DNA of 64,000 nt from Brucella cytisi (GTDB lineage: Bacteria > Pseudomonadota > Alphaproteobacteria > Rhizobiales > Rhizobiaceae), in assembly GCA_012103075.1 (NCBI GenBank), contig JAAVLQ010000003.1:372001-436000 (forward strand), in the 5' to 3' direction. Below are positions 28,030 through 39,189 of this stretch, one piece after another. The first letter of the stretch is position 1. Each line of letters opens with the position of its first letter. The position numbers and the translations under genes were made by a program. The notes under the pieces are model-generated. The model was not told the DNA's origin. It saw only the letters and a program-made list of their open reading frames with translations, and searched no databases.

Positions 28030-28686
28030 TTAACTGGTACTGTTCTTCAGACTTGCGATCAAATCACTGAAACGTTCATTTTGCACAACTACATGCCGTC
28101 GAAGCAATTCACGTGCAATGTCGTCCTTGCCAGCCAAAATCGCTTCGACAATTCCACCGTGTTCTGCAAAAGATGCTTTCAACCGGTTGCGAACACGTAG
28201 CTGGAGACGTCTGTACGGACGCAGACGCCGGTGAAGGGTCATGCATTGGTCAGCAAGAAACTGATTATGGCTTGCTTCGTAGATCGCTCGATGGAAAATT
28301 TCATTATCGTAGTAGTAGGCATCCGCATCCTCGCCCTCGACTGACATTTGGCAGGCGTGATGTGCAGCCAGCAAAGCTTCCCGGTCAACATTAGTGTGCC
28401 TTCTGGCAGCCTGTGCACCCGCCAGCCCTTCCAGTTCGCTCATGACTTCAAACATTTCAAAAATGCGTTGTGGTTCCGGATCCGCAACTATCGCACTCCG
28501 TCTTGGACGTGTCTCGATCAGTCCAGTAGCGCTCAGCTGCAGCAGCGCTTCGCGAATAGGTGTACGTGAGACGCCAAAGCGGGCTGCGAGCTGAACTTCA
28601 TCAAGCCTCTCTCCCGGTTTGAAAACACCGGTTACGATCCCGTTTTCGATTTCATCGCGGAGCTTATGAAAAGCGTTCTCACTCAT
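28030..28686 (-). CDS. matR: GntR/FCD-type regulator of malonate catabolism (MatR-like)
   Basis: Intact, 218 residues. The winged HTH reads EIENGIVTGVFKPGERLDEV, QLAARFGVSRTPIREALLQL, SATGLIETRPRRSAIV. The C-terminal FCD domain has the metal-binding pattern DNEIFHRAIYEASHNQFLAD and FAEHGGIVEAILAGKDDIAR. It is divergent from matP with 111 bp between the starts, in the arrangement seen for rhizobial matR and the mat genes. The FCD domain would sense malonate and release the DNA. A palindrome TTGTATACAA lies 28 bp upstream of its start and can serve both promoters. Confidence 0.88.
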   Translation of the reverse strand: MSENAFHKLRDEIENGIVTGVFKPGERLDEVQLAARFGVSRTPIREALLQLSATGLIETRPRRSAIVADPEPQRIFEMFEVMSELEGLAGAQAARRHTNVDREALLAAHHACQMSVEGEDADAYYYDNEIFHRAIYEASHNQFLADQCMTLHRRLRPYRRLQLRVRNRLKASFAEHGGIVEAILAGKDDIARELLRRHVVVQNERFSDLIASLKNSTS

Positions 28687-28713
28687 TTGCGTTTCCAGAT
28701 GGCGTTTCGGATC

Positions 28714-28754
28714 TTGTATACAAAAATATTGACTCTGTGTGCAAGTTTATACAA
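28714..28754. promoter_or_regulatory. Candidate MatR operators upstream of matP
   Basis: A perfect palindrome TTGTATACAA lies at 28714-28723. A related copy, GTTTATACAA (8 of 10 matches), lies at 28745-28754. The centres are 31 bp apart, about three helical turns. Palindromes of this form are typical of GntR/FCD regulators and, as I recall, of rhizobial MatR. The region also holds TTGACT, a possible -35 element. Confidence 0.7.
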
Positions 28755-28797
28755 TCCTCCATATCGGGAGATAAAAAATAATCTTGAGGAGGAGAAT

Positions 28798-29799
28798 ATG
28801 CCAAACCATTTGGGAAAGACGTTCGCGCTTGCCATATTGATCGCAGCATCAGGTATGTCGATGGGCAGCGCCAACGCTCAGACAGTACTGAAAGCATCTC
28901 ATCAGTTCCCCGGAGGGAAAGGCGATATTCGCGACGAAATGGTGCAGATGATCGCGCGAGACGTTGCCGCAGCCAATGTTGATCTGGAGATACAGGTTTT
29001 CCGGGGTCTTCACTGTATAAACCGAACGACCAGTGGAACGCTGTGACACGCGGGCTTCTCGACATGACGGCCTTTCCTCTGGATTATGCTTCCGGTCGAC
29101 ATGCGGAGTTCTCTGCAACCTTGATGCGGGACTGGTCGGGAGCCATGACCGAGCACTGCGTCTCAATGACTCCGACTTCATGAAGAGTATCAAAAGTATT
29201 ATCGAAAACGCCGGGGCAATAGTCATTGCAGATGCATGGCTGTCAGGAGCATTTGCATCCAAAAAGAGTGTATTACGGCACCGGACACAATCAAGGGGCG
29301 GGTAATCCGTGCGGCAGGCCCCGCATTTGAGGAAATGCTGGTTGCAGCCGGGGCTTCAATCTCGTCCATGCCATCGTCTGAAATTTACACCGGAATGCAG
29401 ACCGGGGTTCTCGATGCCGCCAACACTTCATCAGCAAGCTTCGTTTCCTATCGGCTTTTTGAACAGGCTAAATGCCTGACAGCACCGGCGAGAATGCACT
29501 GTGGTTCATGTACGAGCCTGTACTGATGTCAAAAAGGTATTCGATCGACTGACAGCCGAACAACAGAAAGCCATCCTTGCCGCAGGGGAGAAGGCCGAGA
29601 GCTATTTCAACGGCGAGATACGCAAGGGCGATGAGGCAATGATTTCGGCGTATAAAAGGCTGGCGTCGAGGTCGTGGAAATGTCGAAGGCAGACTACGAT
29701 GCCCGGATTAAGGTCGCAAAAGAGTCTGCCTATAAGAACTTCGCCGAAAAGGTGCCTGACGGCGCCAAACTGATTGAACAGGCGCTCGCGGTCGAGTGA
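28798..29799 (+). CDS. matP: Malonate TRAP transporter, periplasmic binding protein
   Basis: A DctP-family protein of about 333 residues. The ATG follows a strong GAGGAGG ribosome site. A signal peptide (MPNHLGKTFALAILIAASGM ... SANA) precedes QTVLKASHQFPGGKGDIRDE. Later segments are NDQWNAVTRGLLDMTAFPLD, IKGRVIRAAGPAFEEMLVAA (containing the conserved carboxylate-binding R), GASISSMPSSEIYTGMQTGV, LDAANTSSASFVSYRLFEQA and DRLTAEQQKAILAAGEKA. Frame breaks are near 29010, 29130, 29265, 29500 and 29660. It captures malonate in the periplasm and delivers it to MatQ/MatM. First gene of the mat operon; the substrate is inferred from matA and matB downstream. Confidence 0.87.
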
Positions 29800-29859
29800 G
29801 CGGGCTTTCCTGTTCAACTGCCTCTGTTTTGCAAAGGTTTACCATCTAAGGGGTTTGCT

Positions 29860-30420
29860 ATGGTGAAGGTCTATATCAGGGCCGTCGGCAACCTTTCCCG
29901 TGCCACGGCGGCATTGGCGACAGGATTGATGATAATGGCCATGCTGGTTGTCTGTCAGATGATACTGATGCGATATGCGTTTCGACTGCCTACGATCTGG
30001 CAAACCGACTTCGTTGTTTTTCTCTGCGACCGCCGCAATGTTTCTCGGCGCCCCTTACGTATTAATGAAGGGGGCCACGTTGGGGTCGACGTAATCGAAC
30101 TGATTGTAAAGGATCATGTTCGCAACCGATTGCGTCTTGTTGCAAGTTTCATTGGATTGGCCTTTTGCCTGATCATGCTCGCAGCGGGCTGGGTACAGTT
30201 TCATGAAGCATGGGCGGGCAACTGGCGCCATTCAAGCGTATGGGCACCACCTTTATGGATACCGCTGAGCGCCCTGCCACTCGGTTTCGGAATGCTGAGT
30301 TTGCAGTACACTGCTGAGATTGCCGGACAATTCTCGGGTATCAATACAGTAACTGCATCTGCAGATCCGGTGCATAGCGACGCGCCCCACGCGGAACACA
30401 CGAGGGAGACTGTGCAATGA
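29860..30420 (+). CDS. matQ: Malonate TRAP transporter, small membrane subunit
   Basis: A DctQ-type four-helix protein. The open frame runs 186 codons from MVKVYIRAVGNLSRATAALA to the TGA at 30418-30420. The segment VVFLCDRRNVSRRPLRINEG is out of register: the neighbouring frame gives the expected FSATAAMFLGAPYVLMKGGH, so two compensating indels lie near 30022 and 30072. Helices include LMIMAMLVVCQMILMRYAFR, LVASFIGLAFCLIMLAAGWV and LSALPLGFGMLSLQYTAEI. The stop overlaps the start of matM (ATGA). It stabilises the large subunit and contacts the binding protein. Confidence 0.85.
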   Translation: MVKVYIRAVGNLSRATAALATGLMIMAMLVVCQMILMRYAFRLPTIWQTDFVVFLCDRRNVSRRPLRINEGGHVGVDVIELIVKDHVRNRLRLVASFIGLAFCLIMLAAGWVQFHEAWAGNWRHSSVWAPPLWIPLSALPLGFGMLSLQYTAEIAGQFSGINTVTASADPVHSDAPHAEHTRETVQ

Positions 30421-31728
30421 GCCCACTTGCCGCTGGTCTGTTGATAATTGCCGTTCTTTTTCTGCTACTGGGTACAGGTATGCCAATTGCCTTTGCGTTG
30501 GGAATGGCTGCCGTTGCCGCACTCTTTCTGCAGAATGGTCTGGATATCTTCTATATCCCGGGCGATACAATGTTTTCGGGCATTGCCAATCTTGCCTATG
30601 TCTCAATCCCAATGTTCGTCCTGATGGGTGCAGCAGTGGCATCCTCGCCCGCTGGCTCTGACCTGTATACCGCACTCGATCGCTGGCTCAATAAGATACC
30701 CGGCGGCCTCGTCCTCTCCAATATCGGCGCTTGCGCTATATTTTCGGGCATGACCGGCTCATCTCCAGCCACCTGCGCGGCAATCGGCAAAATGGGTATT
30801 CCCGAAATGCTGAGACGGGGATATCCGGCATCGGTGGCGACTGGCTCGATAGCCGCTGGCGGCACTCTGGGCATCCTTATTCCGCCCTCAGTCACGCTGA
30901 TTGTCTATGGTATCGCTACCGAAACATCGATTGGCCGGTTGTTCATGGCCGGCGTTATCCCCGGTATCATCATGACAATCATGTTCATGATCTGGGCTGT
31001 TATTGACTGCAAGCGCAAAGGCTATGAGTTCAGTGCCAGAGCCGTCCGTTATACCCTGAAGGAACGGCTGGCCGGCCTGCCGCGAATATTACCTTTTCTG
31101 CTGATTATTGCAGGCACGCTCTACGTGCTTTATGGTGGTATAGCAACACCTTCGGAAGCCGCCGGTGCTGGTGCGTTGCTCACACTCGTGGTTGTTGTCA
31201 TCGCCTATCGACTTTTCCGGCTCCGCCCTGTTGCCAACATATTCGGCTCGGCAATGCGTGAAAGCGTTATGATCATGATGATTATGGCGGCCGCGGAACT
31301 GTTCGCCTTTGCGCTCTCTTCTCTTTTATCACCCAGACAGTTGCAAGCGCCATTGCCGATATGGAAGTGAACCGTTGGGTTTTGATGGCTATCATCAACG
31401 CCTTCCTCCTTGTCGCCGGCATGTTTCTTCCACCAGTCGCAGTAATCGTCATGACAGCTCAATGCTGTTTCCGATCGTCACACAGGCAGGTTTCGACCCT
31501 TACTGGTTCGCTATTATCCTGACGATCAATATGGAAGTAGGATTGATTACCCCCATCGGCCTTAATCTGTTCGTCATCAATGCCATCGCGCCCACCATTC
31601 CTACGAAAGACATCCTGTGGGGTTCGCTACCCTATGTGCTTGTTATGTTTCTTGCGATCATCCTCCTGTGCTTCTTTCCCGAAATTGCCGTATGGCTGCC
31701 GAACCAGATGCTGGGATCGATACAATGA
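30417..31728 (+). CDS. matM: Malonate TRAP transporter, large membrane subunit
   Basis: A DctM-type sodium/solute carrier of about 436 residues. It reads MSPLAAGLLIIAVLFLLLGT, GMPIAFALGMAAVAALF, LAYVSIPMFVLMGAAVASSP, FSGMTGSSPATCAAIGKMGI (the TGSSxAxxAAxG motif), YPASVATGSIAAGGTLGILI, PPSVTLIVYGIATETSIGRL and MEVGLITPIGLNLFVINAI. Frame breaks lie near 31325 and 31455. It performs the transmembrane movement of malonate. Its ATG overlaps the matQ stop and its TGA overlaps the matA start, showing a tightly coupled operon. Confidence 0.88.
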
Positions 31729-33162
31729 ACGGTACATCGTTTTTCAGCGATATGCTCCAGACCATTAGTGAGCGCGGGCGCCGCTTTCTGTCCTTCAGCA
31801 CGAAAACAGAGACCACGCCTGCCGAAAAACTGCGCGATCTGGAGCGGGCCTGCCAGACCCTGCTGTCGAGCGGGGCGAAGCATCCGGAATGGCACTCGCG
31901 ACCACAATTCTGACGCGATGGAAACAGTTTGACTCATCTCAGCAACGGGAGTTCATCGCGCTGCTACTCGAACGTTTCGGGCCTGATCGTGAACGGCTCG
32001 CAAAGGCAATCGACGGGTATCAGTCCGACCCGGGAAGCAGGACTTTGCTGGAACTCCACAATGCAGCTGAACCAAGGCGGCAGGAGTTGATCCGCCGGCT
32101 TAATCTCGCACCGAACGGAATTGCGACGCTGGTCAGAATGCGTGAGGCAATTCTGAAACTGAAGGCAGATCAGCCCGACTTTGAAGCTGTTGATGCAGAC
32201 TTCGCTCACCTCTTCAGCTCATGGTTCAATCGCGGTTTTCTCGTCCTGCGCCCGATCAGCTGGTCCACACCCGCCGATATACTGGAAAAAATCATACACT
32301 ATGAGGCTGTTCATCACATTAGTGGATGGGATGAACTGCGACGCCGTCTCGCGCCGGAAGACAGGCGATGTTTCGCCTTCTTTCATCCGCAACTGGTCGA
32401 CGATCCACTTATCTTTGTGGAGGTTGCGCTAACCAAAGATGTCCCCTCCAGTATCACCAACGTCTTGCAGGAAGACCGTGCCACAATCCGCGCTGATGAA
32501 GCAACTACGGCGGTATTCTACTCCATTTCGAACTGCCAGACCGGATTGCGAGGTATTTCATTTGGCAACTTTCTGATAAAACAGGTTGTGGAAGATCTGC
32601 GGCGGGAACTGCCGAAACTGAATACTTTTGTGACACTTTCCCCGGTTCCCGGTTTCGCGAACTGGCTCTCTCAAGAACGCCGTACCGAAGTTTCCGACCT
32701 CGTCAGCCCTGATGATCGTAGAACCCTTTGCCTCCTCGATGAACCCGATTGGGCCGAACAGGATGACCACGTCACCGCACTTGAACCGGTATTGGTTACA
32801 TTGGCAGCCCGGTACTTCCTGAAGTCACGTAACAGACACGGCAAGACGATTGATCCCGTTGCGCGGTTTCATCTTGGAAATGGTGCTCGCACGGAACGTA
32901 TCAACTTCCTCGGGGATCGTTCAGCACGGGCAATGAGACAGGCGCACGGACTGATGGTCAACTATCTCTACAAGCTCGATGATATAGAGGCCAATCACGA
33001 GGCATATGCCAGCCGTCACGAAGTTGTTGCGACCCGGGCCATCCGCCGACTGGTACCCTCCGCAAAACAGCGCAACAACCGGTCACAGTTTCAAAGGAAA
33101 CAACCCAAGGCGAGCAATCAACACAAAACAAGTCAAGAAAAGACAATCGGGAGACTACCTAA
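31725..33162 (+). CDS. matA: Malonyl-CoA decarboxylase
   Basis: The ATG at 31725 overlaps the matM stop (ATGA). MNGTSFFSDMLQTISERGRR leads, after a shift near 31885, into the catalytic protein. Motifs of malonyl-CoA decarboxylase are YEAVHHISGWDELRRRLAPE, CFAFFHPQLVDDPLIFVEVA, FYSISNCQTGLRGISFGNF, FVTLSPVPGFANWL, YFLKSRNRHGKTIDPVARFH and LGNGARTERINFLGDRSARA. About 475 residues. A further shift near 33050 lets the tail end at the TAA at 33160-33162, which overlaps the matB start (TAATG). It converts malonyl-CoA to acetyl-CoA and CO2, the last step of the pathway. Confidence 0.92.
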
Positions 33163-34675
33163 TGAGCAATCATCTGTTTGATGCAATTCGCAACTCGATT
33201 TCCGCAGATGATGCGCCTTTCATGTTGACGGCCAACGGCAGAGTCTGGAGTTATGGTGATATGCTGCGCCTTTCAGGGCAGCTGGCTGCAAAATTGATCG
33301 CACTTGGTGTTGAGGCAGGGGACCGGGTAGCCGTACAGGTTGAGAAAAGCCCCGAAGCGCTGATACTCTATCTTGCCTGTATCCGTGCCGGCGCCGTTTA
33401 TCTGCCTCTCAACAGTGCATATACGCTGGCCGAACTCGATTACTTCATCGGGGACGCCGAACCACGCCCCGGTTGTAGTGGCGCCGGAGAAGGCTGAAGG
33501 CGTCAGGTCAATTGCAGCCAATCACACGGCACGCGTCGAGACACTGGACCAGAACGGTCGCGGTTCATTAACCTCTGATCTTGAAGAGAACAGCGCCTTC
33601 AAGGATGTTCCCCGTGCGCCGGATGACCTCGCTGCGATCCTTTATACATCCGGCACCACGGGTCGTTCCAAGGGAGCAATGCTCACCCATGACAATCTTT
33701 TATCGAATGCTTCGACGCTACGCGACTACTGGCAATTCACCGCTCGTGACCGGCTGATCCATGCCTTGCCGATCTTTCATACGCATGGGCTCTTTGTCGC
33801 CTCAAATACGATCCTGCTTGCGGGCGCATCAATGCATTTTATGCAAAAATTCGATGCCGACGAAGCCCTGCAGCTTATGGACGACGCAACATGCCTGATG
33901 GGTGTGCCGACTTTTTTATGTACGGCTCGTTCAACATGAAGGGCTGACGCGTGAGGCAACAGCGCGGATGCGGCTCTTCATATCCGGGTCAGCGCCGCTG
34001 CTGGCCGAGACCCACATACAGTTTCGGCAAAAGACCGGTCATGCGATTCTCGAGCGATACGGCATGACTGAGACAAATATGAGCACTTCCAATCCCTATG
34101 ATGGCGAGCGCATTGCTGGTACGGTTGGTTTCCCGCTCCCCGGCGTTACCTTGCGGATTACCAATCCCGAAACCGGCGAACTATTGTCAACCGATGAAAC
34201 CGGAATGATTGAGGTGAAAGGCCCGAATGTTTTCAAAGGCTATTGGCGCATGCCAGAGAAAACGCAGGCAGAGTTTCGCGGCGACGGCTTCTTCATCACT
34301 GGCGATCTGGGTAAACTTGATGAACGGGGCTACGTCCATATCGTCGGTCGTGGCAAGGACCTTGTTATATCAGGAGGTTATAATATCTATCCCAAGGAAG
34401 TCGAAACGGAGATTGATCAGCTTCAGGGTGTAATAGAGAGCGCTGTTGTCGGCGTACCGCACCCGGAGTTCGGTGAAGGCGTTACCGCTGTTGTCGTACG
34501 CAAAGCCGGATCCGAGATTGACGAAGGTGCCATTCTCGCTGGATTGCGAGATCGACTGGCTCGCTACAAACAACCCAAACGCATCGTATTCGTTGACGAG
34601 CTGCCGCGTAATACAATGGGCAAAGTACAAAAAAACATTCTGCGTGATATGTACGCTGAAATATACAACAATTAA
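33162..34675 (+). CDS. matB: Malonyl-CoA synthetase
   Basis: An acyl-CoA ligase of about 504 residues in the ANL superfamily. It begins MSNHLFDAIRNSISADDAPF behind GGGAG. The P-loop is ILYTSGTTGRSKGAMLTHDN. Next come LPIFHTHGLFVASNTILLAG, VPTFYVRLV, the motif AILERYGMTETNMSTSNPYD (with the TETNM sequence typical of MatB), GDGFFITGDLGKLDERGYVH, VGRGKDLVISGGYNIYPKEV and the terminal catalytic lysine region LPRNTMGKVQKNILRD. Frame breaks lie near 33465 and 33925. It makes malonyl-CoA from malonate, CoA and ATP. Last gene of the mat operon, overlapping matA. Confidence 0.93.
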
Positions 34676-34801
34676 GAAAGGAAGGCTTTTCCCAGCAAAC
34701 TGCTTGCAGCCTGTCGGGACAGTTCTTTTTGCACTGCTGCCGCTCGCCGATATCAAAAATCAGTGTCTCTGACGGCGAGTGGCAGTCCGCTACTGCCGGG
34801 T

Positions 34802-35915
34802 TTAATGCGAGCAGACGACGGTCTCTGGCCCACCCGGATTTCTTATCGTCTCAGTCACTGTTCGGTTTCGGGCGCAGATCCCAAGTTGCTCAGTCACGCC
34901 GACTTCATCGTTAGCAACAAGCTTGCCGTTCCCATCTCGGCATACAATCGTATATTCGCTGTACCCTGCAAGATCCGCCAGTATCTGATCCCAATGCCGG
35001 TACTGGACAGTGTGTCCTTCACCTGCATAGACCTTTGCTTTAACCACATTGGGAAGGGCAGCTTGCCACTGGCGCATCTGATCGACCGGAACAGCAGTAT
35101 CAGCATCGCCATAATACAGGTACGTCGGAGCAGTGATACGCTTTGAATCGACTACCGCATCTTTTCCACAAACAAGCATATTCTCGTGCGCCAACGCTGC
35201 AGGATCTCCAAGCTGGCCGCCAACATAGAATGAACGGGTTGCGTCAGCATAGGCTCGCGTCTGCCAACCGGGGAATGGCCTGTACAGGGAATCTCCGATG
35301 GCCCACCACTTCTTTGGATTGTGGGTATCAGCTATCAGACTTTCGCGTGCAGTCTTCTCATCAATATTGCATTTCGGTTCAGAACGCGTCGGCAATGTTC
35401 TGGATACGGCCGCTGCAGCGTGTAAAGACAGGACCCTGTCTGGTACTGTTGCGGCGGTGAGCAGCGTATGCGCCCCTCCCGAGATCGCTACAATAGCGAA
35501 TCTATCGATATCAAGATGATCCGGGACGGTCAGTATTTCTCTTGTATAATCCTGATATCCCAGTTTGGGATCAAAGCTGGACTCTCCGAACCCGTTTCGT
35601 TCAACCGAAATGATGCGAATCCCAAACTGTTCTCGCGTGGTTCGAGCGAACTCTGTCAGTTGGAATGCTTCGGGCTTGTGCCCTGTCCGCCAATAAAAAC
35701 GACGGCACGATCATCTCGCTTGCCTTCATCTATGAAAAAAGCTCACGCCCGTTGTCTTGCAGAGTATGAACTTCTGCTCCAACTGGATCAAACGTACTCT
35801 GCAGTTGAAGTGCTGTCGGATCTTTGATTGGCTTTTGTCTTTCGCTCCCCTCAGAGAATGCTGAGCTGCTTGTTGCAAGTACGACGGACAGTATCAAAGC
35901 TGTCGTGATTCTCGA
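34802..35915 (-). CDS. Secreted alpha/beta hydrolase, frameshifted
   Basis: The reconstructed protein is about 370 residues. A signal peptide starts it (MSRITTALILSVVLATSSSA). Strand and helix elements follow: RAVVFIGGQGTSP, FGIRIISVERNGFGESSFDP, and IDRFAIVAISGGAHTLLTAA (nucleophile in the GxSGG elbow). The catalytic acid lies in APTYLYYGDADTAVPVDQMR, and the catalytic histidine in VYAGEGHTVQYRHWDQILAD. Frame breaks are near 35735, 35660 and 35400. The fold covers esterases, lipases and other hydrolases; the substrate cannot be inferred. It is convergent with matB and stands alone. Confidence 0.78.
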
Positions 35916-36251
35916 CATGTGAACCCCTCGAATATGATTGCTGCGCAACGATCTTTTCCATGAGTTTTGTTGTGCGCATTACGCCTGCAACGATAAGCGA
36001 TGGGTAGTGACCATGTTCGACCGAAGGCGAAATCAACTTTGCGATCTGCGCAAGATCACGGCAATTGCGCTAACGGAACGTCAAAGTGGGCACGTTCGGA
36101 TCATCTCTCGGTGAAACACGTCACCGGGCACTTCAGGTGAACCAACTCTTCTTCAAAGTACTCTATGTCCGTTACATCTTGCCCTCGGGGAACCTTAACG
36201 TCCGTCGTGCCTGTAGCTCAGGGGAACCACGCTGTTCCCTTGCTTGCCGCA
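35916..36251. other. Intergenic region, no gene seen
   Basis: The stretch lies between the hydrolase start and the LysR 3' end. A 13-base match to the tRNA D-arm consensus (TGTAGCTCAGG near 36210) is isolated: no cloverleaf can be formed around it. Nothing else was recognised. Confidence 0.4.
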
Positions 36252-37227
36252 CTAATGCTGTATCGGAGGTGAACCGAACCGAGCCGCCGCTATCGGACTA
36301 TTTTCTCCACAAAATAACGTGGGAATCTGGTCACGTTCCCTTCGACGGTAAAATTCCATGCAGAACCCGACGAACGCCTTGAAGCGACGCGAAACATGTC
36401 GACGTCTCGAATAAATGAGATTGATTGCCGTTTCGCGTGAACGCCAATCAGGGAGTACGGGCACAAGAAGATCCCCCGCACTCTGTTTCGACAAAAACCG
36501 GGAAGATATGCAATCCCCTGCCCTGCAACTGCAAAATATTTCAAGGTCCAGTAATCGTTGGCCATCAAACTGGCGGTAGGCAGGATTTCGGTTTCTTCCA
36601 TACCCTGTCTGGAAAGATACCATGGCTGAAGGCGCGTGGTGTTGCGAAAGATCAATCCGCGATGACGGGTCAGATCGTCCGGTCGCACCGGCATCCCATG
36701 CAGGGCGAGGTAATCCGGGCTGGCGTAAAGTCCGTATGAGGCCGTTGCCAAACGACGACTGACATAGTCGACATCGGACGGCTCGCCCCAGTGAAAGATG
36801 CCGTCGAGTGCCATCTCGGAAACGTCGGTAAAGGTTTGGCGAGCCGGAAGAAATACAACATCCAGAATGACACGGGGTATTTCTTCTGAAACGCGTAAAG
36901 TAGCTCCGAAGTGATCGTTGTGCCAAACTCGCCCGTCGAACCAACCCTCAAAGTCCCGGCCACTACCTCATGCATATCAGCCATAGCAGTTGCAGCATCG
37001 TCGCAACTCATCTGGATTTTCCTCGCATGGCGCAACAGTTCCGAACCGGCATCGGTCAGGTTCAGGTGATGACCTTCACGTACAAACAGCTCGACACCGA
37101 ACTGATCCTCCAGTTGACGAATGCGATGGCTAAGCGTGGATTTTGGCAAACGATGGAGACGTGACGCAGCGGATATTGACTTCGCATCTGCGACTTTCAC
37201 GAAACAATCAATCACCGACAGATCCAT
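36252..37227 (-). CDS. LysR-type regulator, frameshifted
   Basis: The N-terminus MDLSVIDCFVKVADAKSISA, then ASRLHRLPKSTLSHRIRQLE and DQFGVELFVREGHHLNLTDA, is a LysR winged HTH. The effector domain is split by frame breaks near 36835 and 36490: HEVVAGTLRVGSTGEFGTTI, then FHWGEPSDVDYVSRRLATAS, RHRGLIFRNTTRLQPWYL and, after the second break, LLVPVLPDWRSRETAINLIY with FKAFVGFCMEF. The frame ends with about 25 unusual residues (ERDQIPTLFCGENSP onward) beyond the normal LysR end, suggesting that the true stop has been lost to another indel. It is divergent from the adenine deaminase gene at 37343, so control of the purine cluster is likely but unproven. Confidence 0.83.
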
Positions 37228-37342
37228 TAACATTCCTCATTTCGTTCAGAATATTGGACGATACGTCCGATCATACCTTTAATTCGGCCAGTTGTGCAAA
37301 CGTCACGGCGCTGGAATACTCCCCTCAACAAGGGAGGTTAGA

Positions 37343-39142
37343 ATGTCCGACATTCGTGAATTTATCCGCGCTGCGTCCGGCGGCAACACCAAGGCAACCG
37401 TCGCCATCAGAGGCGGTCGCCTCGTCAACGTCGTGTCTGAAGAAATCTACCCGCTGACGTCGCCGTCTATAACGATCGCATTATCGCTGTCGGTGATATC
37501 AGTGACTATATTGGACCGGCAACGGATATCATCGACGCGACCGGGAAGTATCTCACGCCCGGTATGATTGACGGACATCTTCATGTCGAATGTTCCAAAC
37601 TATCACTGACCAGTTTCGCAAAGGCCGTTGTTCCACTCGGCACCACATCCATCGTCACCGGACTCGACCAGATTATTGTGGTTGGTGGCCCCGATGCGGC
37701 GCGCGAGTTCCTTGATGAGGTCAAAGGAACGCCACTGAAAGTATTCTGGGGTGCGCCGTGTAAAACACCCTATACCATGCCACGATCGACAGTGGGCCAC
37801 TATTTTAGCCCGAAAGATCATCGTGACACTCACCATTGGCCTGAATGTGTCGGGATCTGGGAAACTGTGCGCGAATTCATTCAGGAGGAAGATGACGATG
37901 TGCTTGAGGCCATACAGATAGGTCAGGCAAGCCGCCTGCCCGTGCTCGGTTGCTGTCCGATGACCCGGGGCGCGCGTCTTAACGGTTATATGCAGTCCGG
38001 CGTCCGCGCCGACCATGAAAGCTATACACCTGAGGAAATGCTGGAGAAGTTGCGCTCTGGCATGCACGTAGTCGTACGCGAATCCTCCATTTCTCATTTT
38101 CTTTCCAACAATCTGCGCATTGTTACGGAGATGGGCGTAAAAGCATTGCGTCGTATCAGCTTTTGTACCGACGACGTGGTTGCCAGCGACATTCTTGCCC
38201 GCGGTCATCTGGATAATATGGTCCGCATGGCAATTGCGATGGGAATCTCGCCAATGACTGCAATTCAGATGGCGACGATCAACGGTGCCGAAGCTCTGCG
38301 CATCGATGACAAGGTCGGTTCAATCTCGCCCGGTCGCGCTGCAGATATTCTTATTGTCAACGACTTGCGCGATTTCCACATTGAGGCTGTGGTTGCTAAC
38401 GGCATACTTGCCGCTCGCGGAGGCCGGATGGCCGTAGAACTTGTGGCGCCGCAGCGCAGTGCCGCGCTTTTGCAGTCAGTCAACGCCAAACCTGTAACAG
38501 CTGCGGATATTGTCGTTCCCTTCGATGGGAAGACTTCGTCTGCCGATGTACTGGCAATCGCCGTTACCCCCGAAAAGATCTTCGTTCGTACACGGCGTGA
38601 CGTTGTACTGCCAGTCGTTGGTGGCAAGGTTCTGGCCGATCCAGTGCGGAACGTGCAGTATGTGACAGTCGTTGAGCGTTACGGCAAGACGCAAAACCGC
38701 CCCGTTGCGTTCACCTCCGGATTTAACCTGAAATCCGGAGCCATCGCCAGTTCCACCGCGCCTGATGATAACAACATCATCTGCATCGGAGTAGATCCCG
38801 AAGACATGGCGGTCGCCATTAATCACCTCATCGCCAATAACGGAGGCGGGTTGTGGTCGACAAGGGCAAGGTGATCGAGTTCCTGCATCTTCCGATCGGC
38901 GGCATCGTCTCCGATATAGAACCGCACGAAATGGCCGCTGCCGAGATCAGGCTTGATGAAGGGCACGAAGCCTTGGCTGCGACCTGCCGTGGCCTTTCAT
39001 GTACATGTTCGTACTGCAGATTACAGCAATCCCTGACTATGCCATTACCGATCTTGGTGTTGTCGATTGCGTGAATCTCAGGATCATTTCGCCGCTGCAT
39101 CCGGATACTCACGGAACAGCGGATACGCTGGCGGCGGAGTAG
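37343..39142 (+). CDS. ade: Adenine deaminase (first copy), frameshifted
   Basis: A full-length adenine deaminase of about 599 residues, converting adenine to hypoxanthine and ammonia with bound metal. The start MSDIREFIRAASGGNTKATV follows AGGGAGG. After a shift near 37448 it reads YNDRIIAVGDISDYIGPATD, then the metal-binding GKYLTPGMIDGHLHVECSKL, VVPLGTTSIVTGLDQI, VLGCCPMTRGARLNGYMQSG, ISFCTDDVVASDILARGHLD and MAIAMGISPMTAIQMATING. The C-terminal domain begins GRAADILIVNDL and includes GIGVDPEDMAVAIN-like sequence. Later shifts are near 38845 and 39005; the last frame ends ITDLGVVDCVNLRIISPLHP and continues to TAG 39140-39142. The permease follows after 47 bp. Confidence 0.9.
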
Positions 39143-39189
39143 GAGAACCGTCAAGCGGCTCGATGAAGTTCAAAATGGGGAGGAACAAA

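Noticed and set aside
36205..36225. tRNA D-arm-like sequence TGTAGCTCAGG
   Set aside because: No acceptor, anticodon or T-arm can be paired around it, so it is a chance match.
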